A DNA stretch of 58,400 bases from Rhodanobacter sp. (lineage in GTDB: Bacteria; Pseudomonadota; Gammaproteobacteria; Xanthomonadales; Rhodanobacteraceae), in assembly GCA_004298015.1 (NCBI GenBank), contig SCSE01000058.1:1-58400 (forward strand). Reading direction: 5' to 3'. The stretch's first letter is position 1, and every line of letters begins with the position of its first letter. The notes under the pieces are model-generated. The model did not search any database. It was not told where the DNA came from and was given only the letters and a program-made list of their open reading frames with translations. A program made the translations under genes and the position numbers. This document shows, piece by piece, positions 30,505 to 40,613 of the stretch.

Positions 30505-31497
30505 ATGGCGCGCGCGCGCGACGAATCCTCGCCACTGTTTGCCGGCAATGCCGCCGGCACCCTGCGGTTGATCGGCTATCTGGCGCTGGCCCTGGTGTTG
30601 ATGGTGCTCGATCAGCGCAACGGCTGGCTATGGCGCCTGCGCGATACCGCGGCGGTGGTGGTGGAGCCGGTGTACCGGCTTGCCGGGCTGCCGGCGGCGG
30701 GCATCCACAGCCTGAGTGCCGCCTTCGGCGATCGCCAGCAACTGACCGAACAGAACCAGCGGCTGCGCCAGGACCTGCTGCTGGCCAACGCCAAGCTCAA
30801 CCAGATGGCGGCGGTGGCGCAGCAGAACCAGCGTCTCAAGCAGTTGCTCGACACCCGCAACAGCCTCGGCCTGAAGGTGCAGCTGGCGCGGGTGGTCGGG
30901 GTCGATCTCGGTGCCTATCGCTATCGGATCATGCTCAACGTCGGTGCGCGCGAGGGGGTCAAGCCCGGTCAGCCGGTGATCGATGCCCATGGTGTGATGG
31001 GACAGGTTCGCGAGGTGCTGCCGACCACCTCGGTGGTGATGTTGATAACCGATCCATCGGATGCAATACCGGTGGTGGTCGCCCGCTCCGGACTGCGCAC
31101 GGTAGCCTACGGATCGCGCGACGGCGCCCAGTTGAGTCTGCCCAATATCCCGCTGGCCGCCGATGTGCGCGTCGGTGACCAGTTGCTGACGTCGGGTGTC
31201 GGCGGCCGTTTTCCGCCGGGATTCCCGGTCGGTCGGATCAGTCACGTAGCGCCTGCGGCGACCGGCATGTTCCTGGTGGCGCAGGCGCGCCCGGCGGCCG
31301 ACATCAATCGCAGCGACGAGGTGTTGTTGCTGCACGACCAGGCCGAGCCTGACGGGCCGCCTGCGCCGGCGGCGCCCGTGGGACCACCGCTCGATCTGGC
31401 CCCGACGGCCCCCGGGGGCAGCGCGAAGTCAGGTTTGACGGCGGCAACCGCACCGGCCACCCATCGTCCCTCATCGACAGGCGGAGTACGGCGATGA
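30505..31497 (+). CDS. mreC: rod-shape-determining protein MreC
   Basis: The 330-residue protein has one N-terminal membrane segment (IGYLALALVLMVLDQ), a periplasmic coiled coil (about residues 72-115, QLTEQNQRLRQDLLLANAKLNQMAAV) and the two beta-domains, ending with a Pro/Ala-rich tail of about 50 residues. It links MreB to the PBP2-RodA synthase. The stop overlaps mreD by four bases. Confidence 0.95.
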   Translation: MARARDESSPLFAGNAAGTLRLIGYLALALVLMVLDQRNGWLWRLRDTAAVVVEPVYRLAGLPAAGIHSLSAAFGDRQQLTEQNQRLRQDLLLANAKLNQMAAVAQQNQRLKQLLDTRNSLGLKVQLARVVGVDLGAYRYRIMLNVGAREGVKPGQPVIDAHGVMGQVREVLPTTSVVMLITDPSDAIPVVVARSGLRTVAYGSRDGAQLSLPNIPLAADVRVGDQLLTSGVGGRFPPGFPVGRISHVAPAATGMFLVAQARPAADINRSDEVLLLHDQAEPDGPPAPAAPVGPPLDLAPTAPGGSAKSGLTAATAPATHRPSSTGGVRR

Positions 31498-31979
31498 GCA
31501 AGTATCGGGATGGCCGGTGGTGGTTTATCGGTACCCTGGCGTTTGCGTTGTTGTTGATGCTGGTGCCATTGCCAGCTGTGCTGGAGCCGTTCAAGCCGTA
31601 CTGGCCCGCGCTCTGCCTGCTGTACTGGACGCTGGAGTCGGAGGATCGGGTGACCCTGGGCATGGCCTTCGGCGTTGGCCTGTTTGCAGACTTGTTCAAC
31701 GGTGTCTTGCTGGGCGAACAGGCGCTGCGCTTGTGCGCGCTGGTCTTCATCGCGCTGCGTTTCCGTTCGCGGCTGCGCTTCTTCCCGATGTGGCAGCAGA
31801 CGCTGGCGGTGCTGGCGTTACTGCTGAACGACCGCATCCTGCTGCTGGTGGTGCGGATGCTGGCGGGCGACGCGATGCCGCCGGCCAGCTGGTGGATCTC
31901 GCCGTTTGTCGGCGCCGCGCTGTGGCCGTTTCTGACCCTGCTGCTGGACGACTTGCGCGCCCGCTTGCGCCGTCAGTGA
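31494..31979 (+). CDS. mreD: rod-shape-determining protein MreD
   Basis: The 161-residue integral membrane protein has about five transmembrane segments (FALLLMLVPLPAVL, WQQTLAVLALLLNDRILLLVV and others) and the family phrase FGVGLFADLFNGVLLGEQAL. Coupled to mreC by ATGA overlap and followed 7 bp later by mrdA. Confidence 0.92.
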   Translation: MSKYRDGRWWFIGTLAFALLLMLVPLPAVLEPFKPYWPALCLLYWTLESEDRVTLGMAFGVGLFADLFNGVLLGEQALRLCALVFIALRFRSRLRFFPMWQQTLAVLALLLNDRILLLVVRMLAGDAMPPASWWISPFVGAALWPFLTLLLDDLRARLRRQ

Positions 31980-31986
31980 GGGTGCG

Positions 31987-33954
31987 ATGAGACGCCGCCG
32001 GTCAATCAAGGACAATCGCGACGAGAGCGCGCTGTTCCGGCGCCGTGCGCTGGCAGGGTTTCTGTTGATTGTGCTGGGGCTGTGCGGCCTGGTCGGTCGA
32101 TTTTTTTTCCTGCAGGTGTTGCACCATCAGGAGTTTGTCACCCGCTCGCAGAACAACCGCGTCAAGCCACGGGCGCTGCCGCCGGCGCGAGGTCTGATCT
32201 ATGACCGCAATGGTGTGGTGCTGGCCGAGAACGTGCCGGCATTTCGCCTTGAGGTCGTGCCCGAGCAGGTCAAGCACATGTCGGCCATGCTGGCGCGGCT
32301 GAGCCGGATCGTGCCGTTGACCCGGGACGACCTCGATACCTTCAAGAAGCAGGTGAAGCAAAGCCGCCGGTTCGAAAGCATTCCGTTGAAACTGCACCTC
32401 ACCGAAGACGAGATCGACCGCTTCGCCGTGAACCGCTGGCGTTTTCCGGGTGTGGACGTGGTGCCCTATTTGACCCGGCGTTATCCGCTGGGTGGATTGT
32501 TCGCCCACGTGGTGGGGTATGTCGGTCGGATCGATGCCGACGATCTGAAGCGGCTCGATCCGGTGCGCTATCAGGGTACCAGCCATGTCGGGCGCACGGG
32601 CCTGGAGCGCTCCTATGAGGATCTGCTGCACGGCACTCCGGGCTATGAGCTGATCGAGGTGAACGCCGACGGACGTACCCAGCGGGTGCTGGAGACGCAT
32701 CCGCCGACACCGGGCAAGAATCTGTACCTGAGCATCGACGTGCGCCTGCAGAAGGCGGCCGAAAAGGCGTTCGACGGGCGCCCCGGTGCGGCCGTGGCGA
32801 TCGATCCCCGCAATGGCCAGGTGCTGGCGATGGTCAGTGTGCCGACCTTCAACCCCAACCTGTTCGTCAATGGCATCAGCCAGGTCGACTACAACGCGCT
32901 GATCGACAACCCGGACAAGCCCCTGTTCAACCGTGCCTTGCGCGGGGCCTACCCCCCCGGGTCCACGGTGAAACCGCTGCTGGGTCTTGGCGGGCTGGTG
33001 GAAGGTTTTCGCACGCCGCAGGACACCGTGCTGTCCACGGGCGTGTTCTACCTTCCCGGGCACAAGCGCGGTTATCGCGACGATGTACGCGGCGGCGTCG
33101 GTATCGTGGATCTGGTGCAGGCGATCGAGATGTCGGTCAATACCTACTTCTACAAACTGGCCATGGACATGGGCATCGACCGGCTCAGCCAGTGGATGGG
33201 GCAGTTTGGTTTCGGTCGGCCAACCGGTATCGACCTGGTCGGCGAAGCGTCCGGCGTGTTGCCGTCGCGGGCGTGGAAGGCAGCGCACTCGCGGCAGCCG
33301 TGGTACCCGGGCGAGACGGTGATTGCCGGGATTGGCCAGGGTTACTGGGCGGTGACCCCGATCCAGCTGGCGCATGCGATCGCGACCCTGGCCGGCCATG
33401 GCGTTCCCTATGCCCCGCGGCTGGTGATGGCGACCCAGGCCGGCCAGGATGCGCCGCGAAAGCCGTTACCCAACCCGCCGAGCGGACCGTCGTTGATCCA
33501 CAATGCCGCCGACTGGGACACCATCAACAAAGGCATGGAAATGGTCATCTACGGTGCCAAGGGTACCGGCCACGGGCTGGCTGCCGGCTTTCCGTACCTG
33601 ATCGCCGGCAAGAGCGGCACCGCCGAGCGCTTTTCGCGCACCACTAACGCCTACAACAATGACAAGAATTCGGCGTATCTGGCCAGTCGTCATCGCGCAT
33701 GGTTCGTCGCCTACGCGCCCGCCGACCATCCGCAGATCGCGGTGGCGGCGATTCTCGAGGCCGGGGCCTGGGGCGCTCAGGATGCCGGCCCGATCGTGCG
33801 CAAGATCCTCAATGCCTGGCTGGCGGCGCATGGCGGGGTGATTCCGGGCGCCGGCAGGATCCCCTCCTCGGCGGCGTCGGCCGTGGGCATCCCGCCGATC
33901 GACGCGGTGCCGGGTGCGACGCCGGCAGCCGGTGCCACCGGAGCGACGCGATGA
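31987..33954 (+). CDS. mrdA: peptidoglycan transpeptidase PBP2
   Basis: The 655-residue class B penicillin-binding protein crosslinks peptidoglycan in the elongasome. One membrane anchor (FLLIVLGLCGLVGRFFFLQVL) is followed by the dimerisation domain. The transpeptidase domain shows the SxxK motif (PPGSTVKPLLG, near residue 325), SVN (MSVNTYFYKLAMD) and KSGT (IAGKSGTAERFS). A Pro/Ala-rich tail ends the protein. The stop overlaps the rodA start (ATGA). Confidence 0.97.
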   Translation: MRRRRSIKDNRDESALFRRRALAGFLLIVLGLCGLVGRFFFLQVLHHQEFVTRSQNNRVKPRALPPARGLIYDRNGVVLAENVPAFRLEVVPEQVKHMSAMLARLSRIVPLTRDDLDTFKKQVKQSRRFESIPLKLHLTEDEIDRFAVNRWRFPGVDVVPYLTRRYPLGGLFAHVVGYVGRIDADDLKRLDPVRYQGTSHVGRTGLERSYEDLLHGTPGYELIEVNADGRTQRVLETHPPTPGKNLYLSIDVRLQKAAEKAFDGRPGAAVAIDPRNGQVLAMVSVPTFNPNLFVNGISQVDYNALIDNPDKPLFNRALRGAYPPGSTVKPLLGLGGLVEGFRTPQDTVLSTGVFYLPGHKRGYRDDVRGGVGIVDLVQAIEMSVNTYFYKLAMDMGIDRLSQWMGQFGFGRPTGIDLVGEASGVLPSRAWKAAHSRQPWYPGETVIAGIGQGYWAVTPIQLAHAIATLAGHGVPYAPRLVMATQAGQDAPRKPLPNPPSGPSLIHNAADWDTINKGMEMVIYGAKGTGHGLAAGFPYLIAGKSGTAERFSRTTNAYNNDKNSAYLASRHRAWFVAYAPADHPQIAVAAILEAGAWGAQDAGPIVRKILNAWLAAHGGVIPGAGRIPSSAASAVGIPPIDAVPGATPAAGATGATR

Positions 33955-35066
33955 TCACCACGCTGTACGTGCGCGGGCGCCGCTTGCTGCGGCGCGTAAT
34001 GACGCGCCCGCGAATCGATCTGCCGCTGGCTTCCGGCCTGTTGCTGTTGTTGGCAGTCGGGCTGGTCACCTTGTACAGCGCCGGCGATGGCGGTTTTTCG
34101 CTGGTTGGCGGTCAGGCGATGCGCTTCGCGCTCGGTGGCGTCCTGCTGTTGCTGGCTTCGCGCATTCCGCCCGCGGTGCTGCGCAGCTGGACGCCCTGGC
34201 TGTATGCCATCAGTACCGCCTTGCTGGTGCTGGTGGCGCTGCTGGGGGAGGGGCGTGGTGCGGACCGCTGGCTGAATCTGGGGGTGATGCGCTTCCAGCC
34301 CTCCGAACTGCTAAAACTTACGGTGCCGATGATGGTCGCCTGGTATCTGCACCCGCGGCAGTTGCCGCCACGCTGGAAGGACATCGCGATGGTCGGCCTG
34401 TTGATCGCGGTCCCGGCGGGGCTGATCGCCAAGCAGCCGGATCTGGGCACGGCGTTGCTGGTGATTGCCGGCGGTGTGTTCGCGCTGTTCCTCAGCGGCA
34501 TGGCGTGGTGGCGGATGGGCTTGATGCTGGCTGCCATGGTCGGGATGATCCCGGTGGGGTGGCATTTCCTGCACCAGTACCAGCGCGATCGCGTGCTTAC
34601 CCTGCTCAATCCCGAGTCGGACCCGCTCGGCAATGGCTGGCACATCATCCAGTCGAAGATTGCGGTGGGTTCGGGCGGAATTTTCGGCAAGGGCTGGCAA
34701 CACAGCTCGCAGTCGCGGCTGGACTTCCTGCCCGAGCACACCACCGACTTCATCTTCGCGGTCTTTTCCGAGGAGTTCGGGCTGCTCGGCGTGGTCGCGC
34801 TGATTGCGCTGTATGCCTTCATCATCGGCCGCTGCCTGTGGATCGCGATGGAGGCGCGCGAAACCTACTCGCGGCTGCTGGCCGGCGCCATCGGCATGAG
34901 TTTCTTCGTCTACGTATTCGTCAACGGTGGCATGATCGCCGGCATGTTGCCGGTGGTCGGGGTGCCGTTGCCGTTGATCAGCTACGGCGGAACCTCGGCG
35001 GTCTCATTGCTGACCGGGTTCGGTGTGCTGATGTCGATTCATGCCCACCGCAAGATGCACGACTGA
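33951..35066 (+). CDS. rodA: SEDS peptidoglycan glycosyltransferase RodA
   Basis: The 371-residue polytopic membrane protein polymerises glycan strands as the partner of PBP2. It has about ten transmembrane helices and the SEDS motifs GADRWLNLGVMRFQPSELLKL, AKQPDLGTALL, LPEHTTDFIFAVFSEEFG and the end VGVPLPLISYGGTS. The ATG at 33951 overlaps the mrdA stop; longer upstream starts in this frame would lie inside mrdA. Confidence 0.97.
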   Translation: MITTLYVRGRRLLRRVMTRPRIDLPLASGLLLLLAVGLVTLYSAGDGGFSLVGGQAMRFALGGVLLLLASRIPPAVLRSWTPWLYAISTALLVLVALLGEGRGADRWLNLGVMRFQPSELLKLTVPMMVAWYLHPRQLPPRWKDIAMVGLLIAVPAGLIAKQPDLGTALLVIAGGVFALFLSGMAWWRMGLMLAAMVGMIPVGWHFLHQYQRDRVLTLLNPESDPLGNGWHIIQSKIAVGSGGIFGKGWQHSSQSRLDFLPEHTTDFIFAVFSEEFGLLGVVALIALYAFIIGRCLWIAMEARETYSRLLAGAIGMSFFVYVFVNGGMIAGMLPVVGVPLPLISYGGTSAVSLLTGFGVLMSIHAHRKMHD

Positions 35067-35163
35067 ATGCCGCATGTGGGCGGCGATTGCGGCTGCCGCT
35101 GGGTGCTGAGTCGTGCGTGCTAGGCTCTTGCGCAACCCATCTTCAGGCAGCTGCAGCCACCTC

Positions 35164-36174
35164 ATGACCGTCTTTTTCGTACCCCGTCCGGCCCGTTTCG
35201 CCGCCGCCCTCGGCGTGCTGTTGCTATTTGTGCTGTGCCCGCTCCGGGCGGCGACCCATCCGGGTCAGGCCGAGCTGGTGCGTGAGGTGGCTCGCGATAC
35301 CGGCAAGAGTCCCGAGCAGCTGAACAAATTGCTCGACGGCGCCCACATGCAGCAAAGCATCCTCGATGCCATCAGCCGCCCGGCCGAGTCCAAGCCGTGG
35401 AAGGACTACCGGCCCATTTTTCTGACCCAGCCCCGGATCGATGCTGGCGTTGCGTTCTACCGCGAACACCAGGCGCTGCTGGCGCGTATCGGCAAGCAGT
35501 ACGGCGTGGCACCCGAGTATCTGGTGTCGATCCTCGGTGTGGAGACCTTCTACGGCCGCAACACCGGCCACTACAAGGTGCTCGACGCACTGGTCACGCT
35601 GGCCTTGTATTACCCGCCACGGGCGAAATTTTTTCGCGCGCAGCTGAAGGCGCTGCTGGAGCTGCCGGCCAACCATCTCGCCGGGCCGCTCGATACACTT
35701 ACCGGCTCCTACGCGGGCGCCCAGGGCTGGGGACAATTCATGCCGTCGAGCATTCGCGACTTCGGTGTGGACGAGGACGGTGACGGTCATATCGACATGC
35801 AACATTCGTTGCCCGATATCCTTGCCAGCGTTGCCAACTACTTCGCCAAACACGGCTGGGTCAGCGGTGGCCCGGTGGCGATGCGCGCACAGCCGGACCT
35901 CGCGGCGAAACCGATAACCGTCAGCGATGCGAAGCCAACGTGGCCGCTGGAACAGCTCGAGGCGTGGGGCTATGCACCGCTGCAGCCGCAGAATCCCGGC
36001 CAGTTGAGCAGCCTGCAAACGCTGCAGGGCGCGCATGGGCCGGAGTACTGGTTCACCTTCCAGAATTTCTACGTGATCACCCGCTACAACCGCAGCCCGT
36101 TGTATGCGATGGCGGTCTACCAGCTGGCGCAGGCCATCGATGCCGGTGTGCAGCAGGCTGACACGGCGCCATGA
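35164..36174 (+). CDS. mltB: lytic murein transglycosylase B
   Basis: The 336-residue protein cleaves glycan strands with formation of anhydro-muropeptides. The signal sequence (AALGVLLLFVLCPLRAAT) contains a Cys (LCPLRA) but no clean lipobox, so it may be soluble or a lipoprotein. The catalytic Glu is in LVSILGVETFYGRNTG, and the family motif AGAQGWGQFMPSS follows. The N-terminal ATG at 35164 fits the signal peptide. It overlaps rlpA by four bases. Confidence 0.93.
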   Translation: MTVFFVPRPARFAAALGVLLLFVLCPLRAATHPGQAELVREVARDTGKSPEQLNKLLDGAHMQQSILDAISRPAESKPWKDYRPIFLTQPRIDAGVAFYREHQALLARIGKQYGVAPEYLVSILGVETFYGRNTGHYKVLDALVTLALYYPPRAKFFRAQLKALLELPANHLAGPLDTLTGSYAGAQGWGQFMPSSIRDFGVDEDGDGHIDMQHSLPDILASVANYFAKHGWVSGGPVAMRAQPDLAAKPITVSDAKPTWPLEQLEAWGYAPLQPQNPGQLSSLQTLQGAHGPEYWFTFQNFYVITRYNRSPLYAMAVYQLAQAIDAGVQQADTAP

Positions 36175-37091
36175 GATCGCTGTGGCGAGGCGGTGCACTG
36201 CTGGCCGCCGTGGTGTTGCTGGCCGCCTGCAGCGGTGGCAGGACACGGCCATCGACGGGTTCGACCGTGCCGGTGTCGGTTCAGGTTCAGGGCAATCCGG
36301 CGGCGGGCTCCGGCCGTGGTTTTCATGACGACATCCGTCGGCCCCAGGACAGCCGCTACCGCGACAACCGCGACAGCGTGCCAGGCGGCCCCCCTCCCGA
36401 TCTCAGCAAACTGGTCGAGCCGGTGCCGCGGGTCGAGCCGCGTTCGCTGTATGGCAACAAGTCGCCGTACACGGTGCGCGGGCGCAGCTATCGCGTATTG
36501 CCCACGGCGCGCGGTTATGACGAGCGCGGCATCGCGTCCTACTACGGCAGCAAGTTCGACGGCTACAAGACCTCCAGCCTCGAAACCTACGACATGTACA
36601 AGTTCAGCGCCGCCAGCAAGACCTTGCCGCTGCCGAGCTTTGCCCGTGTCACCAATCTGGAGAACGGCAAGAGCGTGATTGTCCGGGTCAATGACCGCGG
36701 ACCTTTTCACAAGAACCGCTTGATCGATCTGTCGTATGCCGCGGCCGTCAAGATCGGCATCTGGCCCAAGGGAACCGGACTGGTGGAGGTACGCGGTATC
36801 GATCCGCGGCAATCCGGTGCGGAACTGGCGGCGCCAATTGCGGTCACAAGCCGGCATCTCGCCATCTACCTGCAGGTTGGCGCGTTTGCCGACCAGGACA
36901 ATGCCGAACGGGTGGCGCAGCGACTTCGGGATGCGGATTTGGCGCCGGTTCAGGTCACCGATGCCGTCGTCGATGGCCGCCGTGTGCGTCGTGTGCGGGT
37001 TGGGCCGTTGAAGGATGCTGAACGAGCGGACCGGGTCAGCGACCGGATTGTGGGCATGGGTCTGCCACGCCCCCGGGTCGCGGTAGACTGA
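36171..37091 (+). CDS. rlpA: septal-ring lytic transglycosylase RlpA (lipoprotein)
   Basis: The 306-residue lipoprotein has a lipobox (VVLLAAC, Cys near residue 19). A double-psi beta-barrel domain follows (IASYYGSKFDGYKTSSLETYDMYKFSAASKTLPLPS, then VRVNDRGPFHKNRLIDLSYAAA). A C-terminal SPOR domain (AIYLQVGAFADQDNAERVAQRL) binds denuded septal glycan. RlpA proteins cleave denuded glycan strands in some species. Confidence 0.94.
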   Translation: MRSLWRGGALLAAVVLLAACSGGRTRPSTGSTVPVSVQVQGNPAAGSGRGFHDDIRRPQDSRYRDNRDSVPGGPPPDLSKLVEPVPRVEPRSLYGNKSPYTVRGRSYRVLPTARGYDERGIASYYGSKFDGYKTSSLETYDMYKFSAASKTLPLPSFARVTNLENGKSVIVRVNDRGPFHKNRLIDLSYAAAVKIGIWPKGTGLVEVRGIDPRQSGAELAAPIAVTSRHLAIYLQVGAFADQDNAERVAQRLRDADLAPVQVTDAVVDGRRVRRVRVGPLKDAERADRVSDRIVGMGLPRPRVAVD

Positions 37092-37171
37092 GCCGGATTT
37101 GCCCGTTTATTTTTGTGGCATGGCGACGCCCGCAGGTTGCCGTCATGCCAGACACCGGATTGAAGACTACG

Positions 37172-38419
37172 ATGAAATTTTTCCGCCGCATGCTGCTCCC
37201 CTTCGCCGCCGTCACCCTGCTGCTGGGTGCCGCCTCCGCGCAGACCCCGCCACGACCGATGCCAGCGGTACCGCGCCCGGTAGTGCCGCAGGTGCCGGTG
37301 CCGCCGCCACCGGACGTGGATGGCCAGAGCTGGGTGCTGATGGATTACACCACCGGGCAGATCCTGGCCTCGAAAAATCCGGATGAGCGGCGCGCGCCAG
37401 CCTCGCTGACCAAGGTGATGACCGACTACGTGGTGTCTGCCCAGATCGCCGCCGGACGCATCCACCTGACCGACCCGGTCCACATCAGTGAGCACGCCTG
37501 GCGTGGTGGTGGCGCCGGTACCGACGGTTCCACCAGCTTCCTCAAGCTCAACAGCGAAGTGCCATTGAAGGACTTGCTGTACGGCATGATCATCCAGTCC
37601 GGCAACGATGCGGCGATCGCCCTGGCCGAGCACACCGCCGGCTCCGAGCAGTCGTTCGCCGAGCTGATGAACGCTTATGCCAAGCAACTGGGGATGACCA
37701 ATACCCACTACTCGAATGCCTCCGGTTATCCGGTCGCCAACCACTACAGCACGGCGCGTGACATCGCAATTCTCTCGCGCGCACTGATTCACAACTTCCC
37801 CGCCGATTACGCGATCTCGGCGATCAAGCATTTCCAGTGGAACGGCATCAAGCAGGACAACCGCAACGAACTGCTGTGGCGCGACCCCAGCGTGGACGGG
37901 ATCAAGACCGGGCACACCGCGGCGGCTGGTTTCTGCCTGGATGCCTCTGCCAAGCGCGGCAACGAGCGGATGATTGCCGTGGTGATGGGCGCGAGCACCA
38001 ACCGCGCCCGCGCCGACTCGGCGATGGCGCTGCTCAACTACGGTTTTCGCTTCTACGAAACCCACAAGCTGTATGACGCAGGCAAGCCACTGGTGACGCC
38101 ACGGTTGTGGAAAGGCGAGGCCGACCAGTTGCCGATCGGTGTCGCCGAGAATGTGCTGGTCACCGTCAAGCGCGGCGACTACGACAAGCTGAAGGCGTCG
38201 ATGGAGATACCGTCCACCCTGATCGCGCCGTTCAAGAAAAACCAGCAGGTCGGCACCCTGAATGTGACGTTGAATGGCAAAACCGTGCAGACGGTGCCGT
38301 TGATCGCGCTGGCCGATGCCCCGCAGGGAGGTTTTTTCACCCGGCTATGGGACAGCATGCTGCTGTGGTTCCACAGCAGCAAGAGCACGACCGAGAAGCC
38401 GGCAGCAGGGGCCAAGTGA
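37172..38419 (+). CDS. dacC: D-alanyl-D-alanine carboxypeptidase, PBP5/6 type
   Basis: The 415-residue enzyme trims the terminal D-Ala of pentapeptides. A signal peptide is followed by a Pro-rich linker (about residues 25-50). The catalytic motifs are SLTK (APASLTKVM), SGN (IIQSGNDAAIALAEH) and KTG (DGIKTGHTAAAG). A C-terminal beta domain and an amphipathic end (RLWDSMLLWFHSSKS) for membrane binding are visible. The ATG at 37172 gives the signal peptide. The stop overlaps ybeD (TGATG). Confidence 0.95.
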   Translation: MKFFRRMLLPFAAVTLLLGAASAQTPPRPMPAVPRPVVPQVPVPPPPDVDGQSWVLMDYTTGQILASKNPDERRAPASLTKVMTDYVVSAQIAAGRIHLTDPVHISEHAWRGGGAGTDGSTSFLKLNSEVPLKDLLYGMIIQSGNDAAIALAEHTAGSEQSFAELMNAYAKQLGMTNTHYSNASGYPVANHYSTARDIAILSRALIHNFPADYAISAIKHFQWNGIKQDNRNELLWRDPSVDGIKTGHTAAAGFCLDASAKRGNERMIAVVMGASTNRARADSAMALLNYGFRFYETHKLYDAGKPLVTPRLWKGEADQLPIGVAENVLVTVKRGDYDKLKASMEIPSTLIAPFKKNQQVGTLNVTLNGKTVQTVPLIALADAPQGGFFTRLWDSMLLWFHSSKSTTEKPAAGAK

Positions 38420-38709
38420 TGCAGCCGATCGACTTCAGCAAGGCACAGCGCGAAGGCAAGGGGTTCCAGTTTCCCGGTGAATTCGAGATCACCGCGATGG
38501 GTAACGCCAGCGCCAACCTGCCGACCCACGTGCCGCAACTGCTGGAGCGTGCCGGCCTGCACGTGCTGCACGAAAGCGTGCGGCACCGGCACTCGGACGG
38601 CGGCAATTTCGTCTCGGTCACGGTGAGCTTCCGCTGCGAGAACCGCGAGCAGTACGACGCGGCGCACGCCGCGCTGCGGGCCAGCCCGGATATCCGCTAC
38701 ACGATGTAA
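38419..38709 (+). CDS. ybeD: YbeD/DUF493 family protein
   Basis: The 96-residue protein has the ferredoxin-like DUF493 fold pattern ([20 protein letters not shown], then [32 protein letters not shown]). It lies between dacC and lipB as in E. coli, where its role is not settled (a regulatory link to lipoate synthesis has been proposed). Confidence 0.9.
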   Translation: MQPIDFSKAQREGKGFQFPGEFEITAMGNASANLPTHVPQLLERAGLHVLHESVRHRHSDGGNFVSVTVSFRCENREQYDAAHAALRASPDIRYTM

Positions 38710-38821
38710 CGTTCAAGATCGCGGGGGCGGGCATTCGACATTCCCTGCCATCTGTCCGTTGCGCGACGCGCCTCGATCCAGGTGCCATCAGAACTTGTAT
38801 CAGGCGCAAGTGGCCACATGC

Positions 38822-38905
38822 TTCTCCGTTCTCCGTTCTCCGTTCCCCGTTCCCCGTTCCCCGTTCCCCGTTCCCCGTTCCCCGTTCCCCGTTCCCCGTT
38901 CCCCG
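38822..38905. repeat. 12-unit tandem heptamer array before lipB
   Basis: Three TTCTCCG units (38822-38842) are followed by nine TTCCCCG units (38843-38905), all perfect and contiguous. The array ends 16 bp before the lipB ATG and touches its ribosome site (AAGG at 38909-38912). Being a 7-mer array outside a coding frame, it could vary in length by slippage. Confidence 0.97.
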
Positions 38906-38921
38906 TTCAAGGTCGCCTGTC

Positions 38922-39590
38922 ATGCCGTTGCCGCTGAAAATCCGCCGTCTGGGTCGCCAGTCGTACGAATCGACATGGCGGGCAATGAGCGCTTTCACCG
39001 ACAACCGGGTGGCCGAGACCGACGATGAGCTGTGGTTGCTGGAACACGATCCGGTATTCACCCTCGGCCAGGCCGGCAAGATGGAGCACGTGCTGACGCC
39101 GGGCGAAATACCGGTGGTGCCGGTGGATCGTGGCGGCCAGGTCACGTATCACGGGCCCGGCCAGATCGTCGGCTATCCGCTGATCGACCTGCGCCGGTGC
39201 GGGGTCGGCGTGCGCGAGCTGGTCAACCGGATCGAGCAGTCGATCATCGACACGCTGGCGCACTGGCAGATTGCCGCCGCCCGGCGCGAGGGTGCACCAG
39301 GCGTGTATGCCGGGGACGCCAAGGTGGCCGCGCTGGGACTGCGGGTGCGTCGCGGCTGCAGTTTTCACGGCCTGGCCTTCAACGTGGCGATGGATCTGGA
39401 ACCGTTCCAGCGGATCAACCCTTGCGGTTACAAGGGTTTGGCGGTGACCCAGGTGCTAGACTTGGGCGGTCCATCGGCATTGGCCACCGTCGAGGACGTG
39501 CTGATCGGTGAATTTTGCCGCCAGTTCGACTTCACCGCCGTGCCGGCCGCCCCCCTGATTCCCGAACTACCCGCTCGTGCAGCGGTCTAG
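38922..39590 (+). CDS. lipB: octanoyltransferase (lipoate biosynthesis)
   Basis: It moves octanoate from acyl carrier protein to lipoyl domains. The 222-residue protein has the motifs [20 protein letters not shown] and [25 protein letters not shown], with the catalytic Lys in DAKVAALG, and [13 protein letters not shown] with the catalytic Cys (INPCG). The heptamer array upstream may affect its translation. lipA follows after 10 bp. Confidence 0.96.
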   Translation: MPLPLKIRRLGRQSYESTWRAMSAFTDNRVAETDDELWLLEHDPVFTLGQAGKMEHVLTPGEIPVVPVDRGGQVTYHGPGQIVGYPLIDLRRCGVGVRELVNRIEQSIIDTLAHWQIAAARREGAPGVYAGDAKVAALGLRVRRGCSFHGLAFNVAMDLEPFQRINPCGYKGLAVTQVLDLGGPSALATVEDVLIGEFCRQFDFTAVPAAPLIPELPARAAV

Positions 39591-39600
39591 GCAGTAGTAG

Positions 39601-40599
39601 ATGAGCGAACTTACCCCATCCTCCAAGACCATCCCGATCAGCGTCGTCGCCGGTGCCACCGTCGAGAAGCAGCTCGGCAACGACAAGATCGCGCGCAACC
39701 GCGCCGGTTTCGACACCGCCGTGCCGACCTTGCGCAAGCCGTCGTGGATCCGCGTGCGGTTGCCGCAAGGCAATGCCGTGCAGCAGCTGAAGGCGCGCCT
39801 GCGCGAGAATGCGCTGGTCACGGTGTGCGAGGAGGCCTCGTGTCCGAATATCCACGAGTGCTTCAGCAAGGGCACCGCCACCTTCATGATCCTCGGCGAG
39901 GTGTGCACACGCCGCTGCTCGTTCTGCGACGTGGCGCATGGCCGGCCGGCGCCGCCGGACACGCTGGAGCCGGCACGGCTGGCCGATACCATCGCCGACA
40001 TGCGGCTGAAGTACGTGGTGATCACCTCGGTCGACCGCGACGACCTGCGCGATGGTGGCGCCGAGCATTTCGCCAGCTGCATTCGCGCGGTCCGGCATGC
40101 CAGCCCGGATATCCGGATCGAGATCCTCACCCCCGATTTTCGCGGCAAGGGGCGGATGGAGCGGGCGCTGGAAGTGCTCAGGGAGTTTCCGCCGGACGTG
40201 TTCAACCATAACCTGGAGACGGTGCCGCATCTCTATCGCGAGGTGCGTCCGGGTGCCGACTACCAGTGGTCGCTGGATCTGCTCAAGCGGTTCAAGGCGC
40301 AGCACCCCGAGGTGCCGACCAAGTCCGGCATCATGCTCGGCTTGGGCGAAACGCACGAGCAGGTGCTCGAGACCTTGCGTGATTTACGTGATCATGACGT
40401 CGAGATGATCACCATTGGCCAGTACCTGCAGCCCACGCCGCATCATCATCCGGTGGTGCGTTACTGGACTCCCGAAGAATTCGACGTGTTGCGTGAAGCC
40501 GGTGAGGCGATGGGTTTCCATCATGTCGCCTCCGGTCCGTTGGTGCGTTCGTCCTATCATGCCGATCTGCAGGCGCATGCAGCCGGTGTCACCGAGTGA
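39601..40599 (+). CDS. lipA: lipoyl synthase (radical SAM)
   Basis: The 332-residue enzyme inserts two sulfurs into octanoyl groups. Both clusters are visible: the auxiliary cluster cysteines in [12 protein letters not shown] and the radical SAM CxxxCxxC in [13 protein letters not shown]. The C-terminal RSSYHAD contains the serine ligand of the auxiliary cluster. Its length and order behind lipB are standard. Confidence 0.98.
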   Translation: MSELTPSSKTIPISVVAGATVEKQLGNDKIARNRAGFDTAVPTLRKPSWIRVRLPQGNAVQQLKARLRENALVTVCEEASCPNIHECFSKGTATFMILGEVCTRRCSFCDVAHGRPAPPDTLEPARLADTIADMRLKYVVITSVDRDDLRDGGAEHFASCIRAVRHASPDIRIEILTPDFRGKGRMERALEVLREFPPDVFNHNLETVPHLYREVRPGADYQWSLDLLKRFKAQHPEVPTKSGIMLGLGETHEQVLETLRDLRDHDVEMITIGQYLQPTPHHHPVVRYWTPEEFDVLREAGEAMGFHHVASGPLVRSSYHADLQAHAAGVTE

Positions 40600-40613
40600 G
40601 CCTGAGAGAAACC

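Noticed and set aside
38759..39028. Open frame encoding SPFPVPR repeats
   Set aside because: It is produced by the heptamer array read in one frame. It has no ribosome site and overlaps lipB.
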